Shown: piece by piece, positions 29,732 through 40,233 of the stretch
Position numbering within the stretch: the stretch's first letter is position 1
Layout: the number at the start of each line of letters is the position of its first letter
NCBI GenBank assembly: GCA_009779255.1
Contig: WREQ01000010.1
Coordinates: forward strand, 1 to 42,532
Direction: 5' to 3'
DNA from: Dehalococcoidia bacterium
GTDB lineage: Bacteria; Chloroflexota; Dehalococcoidia; Dehalococcoidales; UBA1222
DNA length: 42,532 nt
Program-made: the position numbers and the translations under genes
The notes under the pieces: generated by a model
The model's database searches: none
The model's input: only the letters and a program-made list of their open reading frames with translations
Told to the model about the DNA's origin: nothing

Positions 29732-31402
29732 CTATTTAGACGCGGCGCGTATTTCAGCGCGTTTGATTTTGCCATTGACGGTCTTGGGCAGTTCTGCGAC
29801 GAATTCTATCACGCGCGGGTATTTGTAGGGCGCCGTGCGTGTTTTTACGAAATCCTGCAGTTCCTTTACCATTTCATCCGAAGCGGTGAAGTCCTTCTTA
29901 AGTACGAGAGTGGCTTTTACGGCGAAGCCCCGCACCTGGTCGGGTATGCCGGTGACGGCGGCCTCCAACACCGCTGGATGTTCCAGCAGCACGCTTTCAA
30001 CCTCCGAAGGCCCGATGCGGTACCCTGAAGATTTGATGATGTCGTCGTTGCGTCCCACGTAGCAGATATAGCCTGACTCATCACGGTACGCCGTATCGCC
30101 GCTGTGGTAGAAGCCTCCGGCCATTGTTTCATCCGTGGCTTCCTGGTTCCGGTAGTAGCCCATAAACAGCCCGTCTGGTTTGGTTTTGATGTCTGCCCTG
30201 ATGCAGATCTCTCCGGTCACGCCGGCCGGGGCTTCGCTGTACGCGGCGTCCAGCACCTTCAGGTCGTAGCCTGGAGTGGGTTTGCCCATTGACCCTGGTT
30301 TCGGCTCTGTATGTGGATACAGCGTCGCTACGGTCAGCGTGGTCTCCGTCTGCCCGAATCCTTCATGGATGCTCAGCCCGGTGAAGTCCTTCCAGCGGTG
30401 GAAGGTATCGGGGTTGAGGGCTTCACCAGCAGTGCAGCAGTGCTGGAGGGATGAAAGGTCGTAGCGGCGCATGTCCTCATTGACCATCATGCGCAACATG
30501 GTAGGCGGGGCGCAGAAGGTTGTGACTTTATACTTTTCCAGTTTCGAAAGGATATCGGCGGCGCTGAATTTATCGAAGTCGTATGTGAAAATGGCGCTTT
30601 CACCCAGCCACTGGCCGTACATTTTGCCCCACAGTGACTTCAACCAGCCGGTGTCTGAAATGGTGAAATGCAGCCCATCTTCGGTTACTCTGTGCCAGAA
30701 GATGCCGGTCACGATGTGCCCCAGAGGATAGGTAAAGTCATGCATTACCATCTTGGGATAGCCGGTGGTGCCGGATGAGAAACTGACCAGCATCACGTCC
30801 GATGCTTTCGTATTTGCATCGCCGGAAGGCCGCTGCCATTCCTCTGATTGGCTATCCATGCCGGCTTCGAAGTCCAGCCAGCCGTCGCCGGCCGCTTTGT
30901 GCTTAGTGACGGCCTTAATGCTGACGGTTTCATACGGCTGACCTTCATCGAAGTGGCGGGTGCAGTCTTCGTCGCCGGTTATGACTGCCATCTTGATGCC
31001 GGCGGCGTTGCAGCGGTAGATATAATCTCTTGCCAGCAGCATGTTGGTGGCTTGCACTGCTACAGCCCCGATTTTGTGCAGCGCCATCATACAGTACCAG
31101 AATATGTCGCTGCGCTTCAGCACCAGCAGCACCATGTCGCCTTTTGTTATCCCAAGACTCTTGAAATAGTTGGCGGCCTGGTTGGAGCGGCGTGACATCT
31201 GCTGGAAGGTAATCCATTTTTCGCCACCGTCGACCCCCACCCAAAGCATGGCCAGCTTGTCCGGTTTTTCGGCAGCCAGCCTGTCCAGCACGTCGTAGGC
31301 GAAATTGAAATCAGCCCCGTAGCGTATCTTGAAGCGCTTCATCAGGTCCTCATAGGAACTGTAACAGTCTCTTTTGTCAGTGTATTCTTCGTAAATTGCC
31401 AA
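29732..31402 (-). CDS. AMP-dependent acyl-CoA synthetase
   Basis: FSSGTTGYPKMVMHD, GFGQTETTLTVAT, YHSGDTAYRDESGYICYVGRNDDIIKSSGYRIGPSEVE, KTVNGKIKRAEIR. Confidence 0.93.
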   Translation of the reverse strand: MAIYEEYTDKRDCYSSYEDLMKRFKIRYGADFNFAYDVLDRLAAEKPDKLAMLWVGVDGGEKWITFQQMSRRSNQAANYFKSLGITKGDMVLLVLKRSDIFWYCMMALHKIGAVAVQATNMLLARDYIYRCNAAGIKMAVITGDEDCTRHFDEGQPYETVSIKAVTKHKAAGDGWLDFEAGMDSQSEEWQRPSGDANTKASDVMLVSFSSGTTGYPKMVMHDFTYPLGHIVTGIFWHRVTEDGLHFTISDTGWLKSLWGKMYGQWLGESAIFTYDFDKFSAADILSKLEKYKVTTFCAPPTMLRMMVNEDMRRYDLSSLQHCCTAGEALNPDTFHRWKDFTGLSIHEGFGQTETTLTVATLYPHTEPKPGSMGKPTPGYDLKVLDAAYSEAPAGVTGEICIRADIKTKPDGLFMGYYRNQEATDETMAGGFYHSGDTAYRDESGYICYVGRNDDIIKSSGYRIGPSEVESVLLEHPAVLEAAVTGIPDQVRGFAVKATLVLKKDFTASDEMVKELQDFVKTRTAPYKYPRVIEFVAELPKTVNGKIKRAEIRAASK

Positions 31403-31453
31403 AGTTCAAATCCCTCGTTCTGCGCGCGCGAAGTCGTCTCTGACGCCCGCCGC

Positions 31454-32008
31454 TTATTTGATCACCACTGCCAGAAACACGGCTGTTTCGCCTTCGGCCT
31501 GCATGGAATGCAGTGCCGTCGAATCGTAGTAAAGGCTGTCGCCCGGGCCGAGAGAGAGTACCTGCTCGTTGATGCGTACCAGTATGCGTCCCGAGAGTAC
31601 GTAATTGAATTCCTGCCCTTCATGGGAATGCGGGGTGGGTTCCCCATCGTCGGGTTTAGGCTCTACGGTGACCAGGAACGGCTCCGCCTTCTTGTCGCGG
31701 AAGGTGTATGCCAAGTGTTTGTAACCATAGGCCTTGCGTCTTTCGATGCTGTATCCCTGTCCGGCACGCACCAGCGAATAGGAACTGAGTTTCGGCGACT
31801 CCCCGCTAATCAAATCGAATACGTCCACATTCAGGATGCCGGCGGCGTTGTACAGAAAGCTGAAGGAGAAATCCACCTCGCCGCGCTCGTATCTGGCGTA
31901 TTCGGCTTCTGATACGTTCAGCTTTTGCGCCATGTCCGCTGGCGTGTACTGCATGATTTCCCGTAGGCCAGCCAGTCGCCGCCCTATTTCCACCAGTTGG
32001 TCAGTCAT
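31454..32008 (-). CDS. XRE-family HTH regulator with C-terminal cupin domain
   Basis: N-terminal HTH (LREIMQYTPADMAQKLNVSEAEYARYERGEVDFSF), cupin PHSHEGQEFNYVLSGRILVRINEQVLSLGPGDSLYYDSTALHSM. Confidence 0.9.
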   Translation of the reverse strand: MTDQLVEIGRRLAGLREIMQYTPADMAQKLNVSEAEYARYERGEVDFSFSFLYNAAGILNVDVFDLISGESPKLSSYSLVRAGQGYSIERRKAYGYKHLAYTFRDKKAEPFLVTVEPKPDDGEPTPHSHEGQEFNYVLSGRILVRINEQVLSLGPGDSLYYDSTALHSMQAEGETAVFLAVVIK

Positions 32009-32026
32009 TGTCCCCTCCAGATACGG

Positions 32027-32563
32027 CTAACTCCGGTATTCATATCCGAGCCTCAATGCTTTGAAATTTGCCTCGAAAAGTTCCTTTTTGCGTTCGGGCA
32101 CCGTCTTTTTCAAGACGGCTTCAATGTCATCCGCCGCGCATACTGACGAGGCGGCAGTCAGCTTGCCAAGCATGATCATGTTGGCCATGCCCTTGAGTCC
32201 GTTTTCGTCCGCGAGCGCGGTGGCTGGGATATAACATCCGGACAGGTCGGTGCGGACGAGAGAGCGCCCGATCAGAGAGCTATCGAGAATGACCAGGGCG
32301 TTCGGCGCGCATTCCGGCTCATACTTGTCCAGCGACGGAAGATTCATCGCAATCAGTATATCAGGCTTGTTAACGATGGGGGAGCCTATCGGCGTGTTGC
32401 CGATGATGACGCTACAGTTGGCCGTCCCGCCGCGCATCGCGGGGCCGTAAGATGGCAACCAGCTCACGAATTTGTCATGTAGCATTCCTGAGTAAGCCAA
32501 GAACTTGCCGGCGAACAGAATGCCCTGTCCGCCGAATCCTGCAAGCAGTATGTTGTGGTTCAT
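32027..32563 (-). CDS. 2-oxoacid:ferredoxin oxidoreductase gamma subunit
   Basis: [45 protein letters not shown]. Confidence 0.92.
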   Translation of the reverse strand: MNHNILLAGFGGQGILFAGKFLAYSGMLHDKFVSWLPSYGPAMRGGTANCSVIIGNTPIGSPIVNKPDILIAMNLPSLDKYEPECAPNALVILDSSLIGRSLVRTDLSGCYIPATALADENGLKGMANMIMLGKLTAASSVCAADDIEAVLKKTVPERKKELFEANFKALRLGYEYRS

Positions 32564-33315
32564 ACGGTAGCCTCATCTTTCTTTCCCATATCCCGGTAGA
32601 CCCCGAGCGGGTAATACGGGAGCATGCTTTCACGCAGCCACTCCAGAGCCTTCGAAGAAGAAAGTCCCCAGTTAGTGGGGCAGCTGGAGACGACCTCAAC
32701 CACATTGAATCCGAGACCCTGACACTGGTTGGAGAAAGCCTTCTTTAGGGCTTTTTTGGCTTGCAGTACGTTTTTTACGCTGTCCACTGCCACGCGTTCG
32801 GCGTAATAAGTGCCGTCAATCCCGGCCAGCAGTTCGCAGACCTTGATGGGGTATCCGGATATGTCGGTGTTTCTCCCGTAAGGCGAAGTTTCTGTTACCT
32901 GTCCAGGCAGTGTGGTGGGCGCCATCTGCCCTCCGGTCATACCATAGATGGCGTTGTTCACGAAGATGACGGTGATTTTTTCACCGCGTGCGGCCGCGTG
33001 TATGATTTCACCCATGCCGATGGCGGCAAGATCCCCGTCGCCCTGGTATGTGAATACACAGGAGTCGGGCAGGGCGCGCTTCACGCCGGTAGCCACCGCA
33101 GGCGCCCTGCCATGGGGTGCTTCTATCATGTCGCATTCGAAGTAATCATAAGCCAGTACCGCGCAGCCCACGGGTGCGATTCCCACGGTCTTACCGCAGA
33201 TATCCAGCTCATCCATTATTTCGGCCACCAGCCGGTGGATGATGCCGTGCGTGCATCCCGGACAGTAATGGGTGGCAACGTCTGACAGTGCCTTCGGTCG
33301 TTCAAAAACTATCAT
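32560..33315 (-). CDS. 2-oxoacid:ferredoxin oxidoreductase beta subunit (TPP-binding)
   Basis: [20 protein letters not shown]-type [55 protein letters not shown]. Confidence 0.93.
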   Translation of the reverse strand: MIVFERPKALSDVATHYCPGCTHGIIHRLVAEIMDELDICGKTVGIAPVGCAVLAYDYFECDMIEAPHGRAPAVATGVKRALPDSCVFTYQGDGDLAAIGMGEIIHAAARGEKITVIFVNNAIYGMTGGQMAPTTLPGQVTETSPYGRNTDISGYPIKVCELLAGIDGTYYAERVAVDSVKNVLQAKKALKKAFSNQCQGLGFNVVEVVSSCPTNWGLSSSKALEWLRESMLPYYPLGVYRDMGKKDEATV

Positions 33316-34376
33316 GGTTGTGTCCCTCCGTTCGCCGCCTCAATTTGCGCCAGTATTTCCTCCGGGGTATGCACCACGCCGCCGGTGTGTCCGCATAGCG
33401 TTACCGGCTTCCTGTACGCTATGGCCGCCCTGACGTCCTCTATCATCTGCCCCATGCTCATTTCGGCGCAGATGAAGGTCTTTACCCTGTCAACCAGTTC
33501 CAGCAGTGGACGGGAGGGGAAAGGCCACAGCGTGATGGGGCGGAGCAATCCCGCCTTGACACCCTTTTCCCGTGCGGCGATGATGGCGTTTTTGCAGATG
33601 CGCGACACGGCGCCGTAGGCGACGAGAACAATATCCGCATCTTCGGTTAAATATTCCTCCCAGAGAGGCTCTTTTTGCTGTATCAGCGCATAGCGCTCAA
33701 AGCGGGCAAAATTAGATTTCTCCAGCTTGTCCGGCTGCAGCCACAGCGAGGTGGTGATATTCTTGCGGCGCTTGCCGGATGTGCCGGTTGTAGCCCAGCT
33801 TTTCTCCGGCAGTTCCGCTTCGGGGATGCGTTCGAGCGTTACCGGCTCCATCATCTGTCCCAAGATGCCGTCTCCCAGTATCATAACCGGAGTCCGATAG
33901 ATGTCGGCCAGATTGAAGGCGCGTTGGGTCAGGTCCACAATCTCCTGAATACTGTTGGGTGCGAGGACCATCAGATGAAAATCGCCGTGGCCGCAGGCGC
34001 GGGTGGCCTGAAAGTAATCGGACTGAGCCGGCTGGATTCCGCCCAGCCCCGGACCCCCGCGTTGGATGTTGACGATTACGGCGGGCAGGTCGCATCCCGC
34101 CATATACGAGATGCCCTCCCCCATCAGTGATATGCCAGGGCTGGAGGATGAGGTCATAACCCTCACTCCGGCGCTGGCGGCGCCCAGTACCATATTGATG
34201 GACGCAATCTCGCTTTCAGCTTGCAGGTACAGCCCATTCACTTCCGGCATACGTTTTGACATATACGCCGCTACTTCCGTTTGCGGCGTGATGGGATAGC
34301 CGAAGAAGTGTCGGCATCCGGCCATGATAGCGGCTTCGGCCAGCGCCTCGTTGCCTTTCATCAGTACTTTTTCCAT
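33312..34376 (-). CDS. 2-oxoacid:ferredoxin oxidoreductase alpha subunit (VorB/KorA-like)
   Basis: [72 protein letters not shown]. Confidence 0.93.
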   Translation of the reverse strand: MEKVLMKGNEALAEAAIMAGCRHFFGYPITPQTEVAAYMSKRMPEVNGLYLQAESEIASINMVLGAASAGVRVMTSSSSPGISLMGEGISYMAGCDLPAVIVNIQRGGPGLGGIQPAQSDYFQATRACGHGDFHLMVLAPNSIQEIVDLTQRAFNLADIYRTPVMILGDGILGQMMEPVTLERIPEAELPEKSWATTGTSGKRRKNITTSLWLQPDKLEKSNFARFERYALIQQKEPLWEEYLTEDADIVLVAYGAVSRICKNAIIAAREKGVKAGLLRPITLWPFPSRPLLELVDRVKTFICAEMSMGQMIEDVRAAIAYRKPVTLCGHTGGVVHTPEEILAQIEAANGGTQP

Positions 34377-34397
34377 ATGACGTGCTCTCTTCCTTAG

Positions 34398-34604
34398 TTA
34401 TTTCTCCACGGTTATGGCCGCGTCCGGACACATGATGGCGCAGAAGGCGCAGGCGATGCATTTTTCTATATCGGTCACCTCAGCCGGATGAAAACCTTTG
34501 GCGTTCATATTCTGTTTTGACAGCGCCACAATCTTTTTAGGGCAGGCATCAACACACAGCCCGCAACCCTTACAACGGTCAACGTTAAAGCTTACTTTCG
34601 GCAT
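34398..34604 (-). CDS. 2x[4Fe-4S] ferredoxin-type delta subunit
   Basis: Start MPKVSF at 34604; CKGCGLCVDACPKK and CIACAFCAIMCPDAA. Confidence 0.92.
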   Translation of the reverse strand: MPKVSFNVDRCKGCGLCVDACPKKIVALSKQNMNAKGFHPAEVTDIEKCIACAFCAIMCPDAAITVEK

Positions 34605-35286
34605 TGTTAAATCCCCATTTCTCATAAAATATCGAAAGACCGAACAAATTATGTTCCGCCACCTCGCCTGCTTCCAGTTCCGGTAACAGGTCCTGCCGAC
34701 ATGCAGTAAACAGCACTGGCAGGCCGCACAGCGCGGAAACCTCGCGCATATAAGCGAAAGAGCGGCTGACATCGAGGGCGGTGGTTTCCGCCGCCAGATT
34801 GGAGTTGTTCACCAGCCCCGCGAAGCGCACTCCGGATGCCGCTTCAATTTCCTCTTTTATACGCCTTGCCATGACAGGCTCCTTTGAAAGCGGCCGGTAG
34901 CAGTTGCAGACTAACAGCATACGGCTGTCGGTTTCGTTCATCTGCTTGGCGTAACTGCCCAGTGCAAGCGCCCCCCGGTCATCTCCGCCTAGATCGATGA
35001 CGGCAAGTGATTCTTTATCATCGAACACCGACATAATTTCGGCGGGCAGCGCCGGCGCTTCCAGTCCCCCGCCGGCGAAGGCGGAGGCAATCACTTCCAC
35101 CCCCAGTCGCACCATTGCTTCGCCCGCGTCCGCGCTTCTGAAGTATGGATTGACGATGTCCATATCCACCACGCGCACCCGTCGATCCGGAGCCTCTTTT
35201 TTCAAACGGGCGGCGTAGTTAATCGCCAGTAGCGTTTTCCCGCTCCCGTAATGACCAGCGAAAACGGTAAGCCTAGCACCTGTCAT
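34585..35286 (-). CDS. P-loop NTPase, MinD/CobQ-like nucleotide-binding protein
   Basis: LTVFAGHYGSGKTLLAINYA Walker A, VRVVDMDIVNPYFRS, LAVIDLGGDDRGA; likely start MTGARL at 35286; 3' end overlaps the ferredoxin start. Confidence 0.75.
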   Translation of the reverse strand: MTGARLTVFAGHYGSGKTLLAINYAARLKKEAPDRRVRVVDMDIVNPYFRSADAGEAMVRLGVEVIASAFAGGGLEAPALPAEIMSVFDDKESLAVIDLGGDDRGALALGSYAKQMNETDSRMLLVCNCYRPLSKEPVMARRIKEEIEAASGVRFAGLVNNSNLAAETTALDVSRSFAYMREVSALCGLPVLFTACRQDLLPELEAGEVAEHNLFGLSIFYEKWGFNNAESKL

Positions 35287-35400
35287 AAGCGTAAATGGAT
35301 GGGGAATATTGTAACAGCCGCGGGCAATTATGACAATGTTCCCCTGCGGTTGAAAGATGCCGCGCACTCTCCTGTATTGGATTTGTCACGGGAGTGTGCG

Positions 35401-35437
35401 AAAAGAAGAGGGGAACGTTAATTCACCCTCTTCTTTT
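35401..35437. terminator. Intrinsic terminator downstream of clpP
   Basis: AAAAGAAGAGGG ... CCCTCTTCTTTTT. Confidence 0.75.
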
Positions 35438-35477
35438 TGAGCTTTTACCTGCCATGCCGGCATCTGCTGTTTTTGGT

Positions 35478-36086
35478 TTACTTGTTTTCCGGACGGGTCA
35501 GAATTTCGTCAATCAGGCCGTACTCCACCGCCTGGGGGGCGGTCAGGAAGAAGTCGCGGTCGGTGTCGTGTTTGACCTTTTCCGTATCCTGCCCGGTGTT
35601 CTTTTGAAGGATGTCGCGGATCAGCTCGTTGACGCGGATGATTTCGCGGGCGTGGATTTCGATGTCCGCCGCCTGCCCCTGCACGCCGCCTAGTGCCTGG
35701 TGCATGTGGATGGTGGCGTTAGGGAGAGCAAAGCGCTTGCCGCGGGCGCCGGAGCTAAGTAGCACCGTTGCCATGCTGGCCGCCGAACCGACGCAGATGG
35801 TGGATACCTGCGGGCGAATCAGGTGCATGGTGTCGTAGATTGCGAGGCCGGAGTTGATTACGCCACCCGGCGAGTTAATGTAGAGATTGATATCCTTGTC
35901 CGGATCTTCGCGGTCGAGGAAAAGCATCTGCGCTATGATGGAGTTAGCCACCTGGTCGTTAATCGGCGTACCCAGAATGATGATACGTTCCTTGAGCAAC
36001 AGGGAATAAATGTCATAGGCGCGCTCGCCCTTGGCGCCGCTTTCGATGACCATAGGTACTACGTTAGTGATTTCTTTTGCGTACAT
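35478..36086 (-). CDS. clpP: ATP-dependent Clp protease proteolytic subunit
   Basis: [49 protein letters not shown]. Confidence 0.97.
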   Translation of the reverse strand: MYAKEITNVVPMVIESGAKGERAYDIYSLLLKERIIILGTPINDQVANSIIAQMLFLDREDPDKDINLYINSPGGVINSGLAIYDTMHLIRPQVSTICVGSAASMATVLLSSGARGKRFALPNATIHMHQALGGVQGQAADIEIHAREIIRVNELIRDILQKNTGQDTEKVKHDTDRDFFLTAPQAVEYGLIDEILTRPENK

Positions 36087-36155
36087 TGCGTTGCCTCCTT
36101 ATCAGGTGCCTGATTTTTCCATTCTCTACCGATTATCCAACAGCAGTCATTTCTG

Positions 36156-37535
36156 CTAGTTTGGCTGGTCTTCAGTTTTGACCTCAGTATCCGCAACAGT
36201 CTCCGGCTCTGCGGCTTTGGCTTCGGCGGCAGGCTCCGTAGCGGCTTCCGGCGCGCCTTCCTTAGCCTTGTTCACCAGTAATTTTTTTGCTTGTCCGGAG
36301 GCCAGCCACCAGCGCAGGGTTTCGCGGTTTTCTGGTTTATTGAGATAGATGGTCTGCTGGCGCACTTTTTCGCCGGATGTGGCGGTGATGCCGGCTATCT
36401 GGAAGTCGATGTCTGCTTCGGGGACTTCGATTTTCTCGACCTCCACCAGCCTGGAAATCACCAGATTGCGTTTGACATGTTGCTCGGCGGAGGGTTTGTA
36501 GCTCTCACGTAGCTTGTCCTCCGGAGATGAGTCCATGATGCTTTTGAATTCCTCCTCGTTCTGGACGGAATTGCGCACGCGGTCGACATATTCGCGCACC
36601 ATGCGGTCAATCTCGTTTTCAATCAGCAGCGGTGGATATTCAATATGGCTCTTTTCCACCAGAGCGTCAATAACCTTCTCTTCGAAGGCCATGTCCTCGG
36701 CGGACTGCGCACGGCTGCGCATATCCTCGCGCACCGCGTCGCGCAGGTTCTGCATGTTTTTCGAGCCTGGAGCCACCTTGTTGGCGAAAAAGTCGTTGAG
36801 GACAGGCAATTCTTCGCGCTTGACGTCAATGACCTTGATTTTGAAATGCGCCTCCTTGCCGGCGCGCTCCTTGTCGGGATAATCCTCCGGGATTTTGAGG
36901 TTGAACTCGCGTTCTTCACCGGCTTTCGCCCCCACTAATGCCTCGGAGAAGCCGACCAACGGGAAGCGCGTCCCTGCCACAATCTGATAGCTGGCGCCCT
37001 CCTCGATGAAGTATGGAGTACCTTCAATATCGCTGTCGACGTCCATTACCAGCAGGTCGTCCATTTCGGCGGGAACACCGGTGGAGATCCATTCTGCCAT
37101 CTGGTGGCGGGCGCGCTCTATAATCTCGTCCACGGCCTCTTCCTGGATGGACACCGGGTTGGGCTGCATTTTGATAGCGTTGTAATCACCCAGTTCGATT
37201 ACAGGCATCAGCGGCACAGTCACCTCGATGTTCACCGGTTCCTGAGAGGTTACTTTTACACGCGGCGTGGCATAGGCGCGAATCTTCTGCTCTACAAGCA
37301 GGGTGTCAATAAGTTCCGGCAGCGCCGTCTTCATCGCCTCGTCAAAGACGGCATCCTTGCCGATTTTGGCGTCCAGCAACTCGCGGGGGGCCTTGCCTGG
37401 GCGAAAGCCGTCCAATTTTACCTCTTTGAGCAGGTGTTCGTATGCCTGGTCCAGTGCCTGCGCGACTTCCGCGCTCTCCATCTCGACGTGGAGGATTTCC
37501 TGGTGGTTCTCGGTCTTGCGGTCCAAAAGCTTCAT
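36156..37535 (-). CDS. tig: Trigger factor
   Basis: 459 aa; VKLDGFRPGKAPRELLDAKIG ribosome-binding region and overall trigger factor organisation, adjacent to clpP. Confidence 0.93.
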   Translation of the reverse strand: MKLLDRKTENHQEILHVEMESAEVAQALDQAYEHLLKEVKLDGFRPGKAPRELLDAKIGKDAVFDEAMKTALPELIDTLLVEQKIRAYATPRVKVTSQEPVNIEVTVPLMPVIELGDYNAIKMQPNPVSIQEEAVDEIIERARHQMAEWISTGVPAEMDDLLVMDVDSDIEGTPYFIEEGASYQIVAGTRFPLVGFSEALVGAKAGEEREFNLKIPEDYPDKERAGKEAHFKIKVIDVKREELPVLNDFFANKVAPGSKNMQNLRDAVREDMRSRAQSAEDMAFEEKVIDALVEKSHIEYPPLLIENEIDRMVREYVDRVRNSVQNEEEFKSIMDSSPEDKLRESYKPSAEQHVKRNLVISRLVEVEKIEVPEADIDFQIAGITATSGEKVRQQTIYLNKPENRETLRWWLASGQAKKLLVNKAKEGAPEAATEPAAEAKAAEPETVADTEVKTEDQPN

Positions 37536-37550
37536 GTCTGGTTTACTCCT

Positions 37551-39341
37551 TTATTCTTCACGCAGTTCGATGTGCAGTTCTTTCATCTGTGTTTCGCTTA
37601 CGGTGTCGGGTGCGCCGAACAGCAAATCCGCCGCGTTCTGGTTCTTGGGGAAGGGAATGGTTTCACGGATGTTGTCCGCGCCTGCAAATAGCATTACCAG
37701 CCGGTCCAGTCCCAGGGCGATGCCACCGTGCGGCGGTGCGCCGTAGGAAAAGGCTTCCAGCAGATGCCCGAAGCGTTCAGTTATCTCGGCATCGCCGTAG
37801 CTCATCACCTGGAAGATCTTCTTCTGAAGCCAGGCGCGGTGGATGCGGATAGAGCCGCCGCCCAGTTCGTAACCGTTGAGTACGATGTCGTAGGCACGCG
37901 ACATCGCCTTGTCCGGCGTGGTGTCCAGCAGGGGAATATCGGCATCCACGGGGGCGGTGAATGGGTGGTGTGTGGCATGCCAGCGGTTCATCTCGGCGTT
38001 CCACTCCATGAGGGGGAAGTCCGTTATCCATGCGAAGGCGAAGTGGTCGGGGGCGGCCAGCCCGAGTCTCAGTCCCATTTCCTGTCGCAGTTTGCCCAGC
38101 GCGGAAGTGGCAACATCGTTTTTGTCAGCTACGAAAACGAGCAGGTCGCCGGGTTTGGCTCCTGTTTTTTGAGCCATCTGTCTCACCTGCTCAATGCTTA
38201 GATATTTGGCGGCCACGCTCTTTATCTGCTCCATGCCGAGCGCGTCCATTGAGTCAGCCTCTCCCAGCGCAAGTGGTAGCAGCCCTTTGGCGCCGAATGT
38301 CTGCGCCAGTTCGGTCAGGCCCGCCAGTTCCTGGCGCGAATAGCCTCCGCAACCGGGCATGGCGATGGCCTTGATTCTGCCGCCGGAGGCGGCGGTATTT
38401 TTGAACACGCCGAATTCGCTTTGCGCCACAATCTCCGTTACGTCTCCGATGTGCATGTCGAATCTCAAATCGGGCTTGTCGGAACCGTAGCGCTCCATGG
38501 CTTCGGTGCAGGTGATGCGGGGGAAGGGTGTGGTGAACTTCTTGTCTGGCAACATTTCGCGCGTCATGCGGGTGAGAAGTTCCTCGGCGAGGCGTATCAT
38601 GTCTTCTTCCTCGATGAAGCTCATCTCTACGTCAAGCTGGGTGAATTCCGGTTGGCGGTCGGCGCGGGTGTCCTCGTCGCGGAAGCACTTGGCGATCTGG
38701 TAATACTTCTCCAAGCCTCCAACCATGAGCAGCTGCTTCATTTGCTGGGGGGACTGCGGCAGGGCGTAGAACTTGCCGGCGTGGACGCGCGATGGCACCA
38801 GGTAATCGCGGGCGCCTTCGGGAGTGCTTTTGCCCAGCACGGGGGTCTCCACTTCCACGAAGCCAAGTTCATCGAAGTAATTGCGCATGAAGTGCGTAAC
38901 CCTGTGGCGCAACAGCATGATGTCGCGCACGCGCGGTTTTCGCATATCGAGATAGCGGTATTTTAGGCGCAGATTTTCGTCCACGGCCACGTCTTCATTG
39001 ATGTAGAAGGGAGGCGTTTCTGAAGTGTTTAGAATGATCAGGCTTTCAGCCGGGATTTCAATTTCGCCGGTGGGCAGCCTGGGGTTTTCGGTTCCGGAAG
39101 GGCGCTTCGAGACTACGCCGGTTACCTGCACCACGAACTCGCTGCGGAGGTCTCCGGCGGCCTGGTGTACTTCTGGGGCAAGGGTGGGGTTGAACACCAC
39201 CTGCACCACGCCGGAGCGGTCGCGCACGTCGATGAATATCAGTCCGCCGTGGTCGCGGCGGCGGTCCACCCATCCGGCCACGGTCACCTTCTGTCCGGTC
39301 AGTTTTGCGTTTAATTCATGAGAAGCATGTGTTCTGAGCAT
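37551..39341 (-). CDS. aspS: Aspartyl-tRNA synthetase
   Basis: VAGWVDRRRDHGGLIFIDVRDRSGVVQVV, FVEVETPVLGKSTPEGARDYLVPSR, FRDEDTRADRQPEFTQLDVEMSF, GGIALGLDRLVMLFAGADNIRETIPFPKNQ. Confidence 0.97.
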   Translation of the reverse strand: MLRTHASHELNAKLTGQKVTVAGWVDRRRDHGGLIFIDVRDRSGVVQVVFNPTLAPEVHQAAGDLRSEFVVQVTGVVSKRPSGTENPRLPTGEIEIPAESLIILNTSETPPFYINEDVAVDENLRLKYRYLDMRKPRVRDIMLLRHRVTHFMRNYFDELGFVEVETPVLGKSTPEGARDYLVPSRVHAGKFYALPQSPQQMKQLLMVGGLEKYYQIAKCFRDEDTRADRQPEFTQLDVEMSFIEEEDMIRLAEELLTRMTREMLPDKKFTTPFPRITCTEAMERYGSDKPDLRFDMHIGDVTEIVAQSEFGVFKNTAASGGRIKAIAMPGCGGYSRQELAGLTELAQTFGAKGLLPLALGEADSMDALGMEQIKSVAAKYLSIEQVRQMAQKTGAKPGDLLVFVADKNDVATSALGKLRQEMGLRLGLAAPDHFAFAWITDFPLMEWNAEMNRWHATHHPFTAPVDADIPLLDTTPDKAMSRAYDIVLNGYELGGGSIRIHRAWLQKKIFQVMSYGDAEITERFGHLLEAFSYGAPPHGGIALGLDRLVMLFAGADNIRETIPFPKNQNAADLLFGAPDTVSETQMKELHIELREE

Positions 39342-39382
39342 ACCGCTCCTTGAAGCTATACAAGGGAATACACTAAGGGCTA

Positions 39383-39411
39383 ATTATAGCCCAGAAGCCT
39401 TCTGGCGGCAA
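39383..39411 (-). promoter_or_regulatory. Predicted aspS promoter embedded in palindromes
   Basis: Minus strand TTGCCG-N17-TATAAT; spacer contains CCAGAAGGCTTCTGG and the -10 lies in GGGCTATAATTAGCCC. Confidence 0.55.
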
Positions 39412-39648
39412 GGAGGTGTATTCGTTGGGATGACTGTGGACGGTTTAATTAGGCAGCTGATTTAGGAGGAGGCTATATTGCACCCAAGTTAACGTTGAAG
39501 AGGATTCGAGTTTGGTTTGCACTGCTGCAAAATGTTCTGTAATATTTGCCAAACTGTCCGATAGTTTCTTTGTAACGATTGATGACCAAAGGCAAACAAA
39601 ATTAGACCGGCGTTGACACATAAAAGTATTGTCAAAATAGGAAAACGT

Positions 39649-40233
39649 ATGCATTTATTTCTGCAAGGGAAACCATGTGTTGGAAAATCAAGTTTGATAA
39701 GAAAAGAGCTGGAGCAGTCAAGAGCAAATGTTGCAGGCTTTATAACACAACGTCTAAAGGAAGCCGGACGAACTATTGGGTATCGTGTTCTGAGTGTAAC
39801 CGAAGAATTACCTCCGCTGGAAGCAATGTATATCCCCAACCAATCAGGAATATTTTTGCTTAACGGACAGATGGATGTTTCAGCCTTGGAGGTAGCCATA
39901 CTTCAAGTTGAAAAAGACTCTCAAAACAAAAAATGCAGCCTTATAGTGTTAGATGAAGTTGGTGGAGTTGAATTGAAATCAGAGAGGTTTATGAAGCCGC
40001 TGCTGCGAATTATAAACGCAGAAAAGCCTTGCATAGGCGTTTTGAAATCTGCGCAGAATTTATCACATGCGATATTGAGCTTGAATTTGGATAACGAATA
40101 TTTGAGCTTGCACAGACACTTGGAACAAACAATTCTGTCAAAAGGCAAGCTTATATCAGTTGCCAGCGAGAACAAAAGTGCCACGCAAGAATATATAGCT
40201 CGGTATTTGCAGCAGTTACCCAAGTCAAGCTAA
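39649..40233 (+). CDS. NTPase, THEP1-like nucleoside-triphosphatase family
   Basis: MHLFLQGKPCVGKSSLIRKEL Walker A, VAGFITQRLKEAGRTIGYRV, LIVLDEVGGVELKSERF Walker B. Confidence 0.7.
   Translation: MHLFLQGKPCVGKSSLIRKELEQSRANVAGFITQRLKEAGRTIGYRVLSVTEELPPLEAMYIPNQSGIFLLNGQMDVSALEVAILQVEKDSQNKKCSLIVLDEVGGVELKSERFMKPLLRIINAEKPCIGVLKSAQNLSHAILSLNLDNEYLSLHRHLEQTILSKGKLISVASENKSATQEYIARYLQQLPKSS

Noticed and set aside
39489-39899. 136-aa minus-strand ORF overlapping the THEP1-like NTPase
   Set aside because: Mostly antisense to a gene with clear Walker A/B motifs; composition looks like a shadow ORF.
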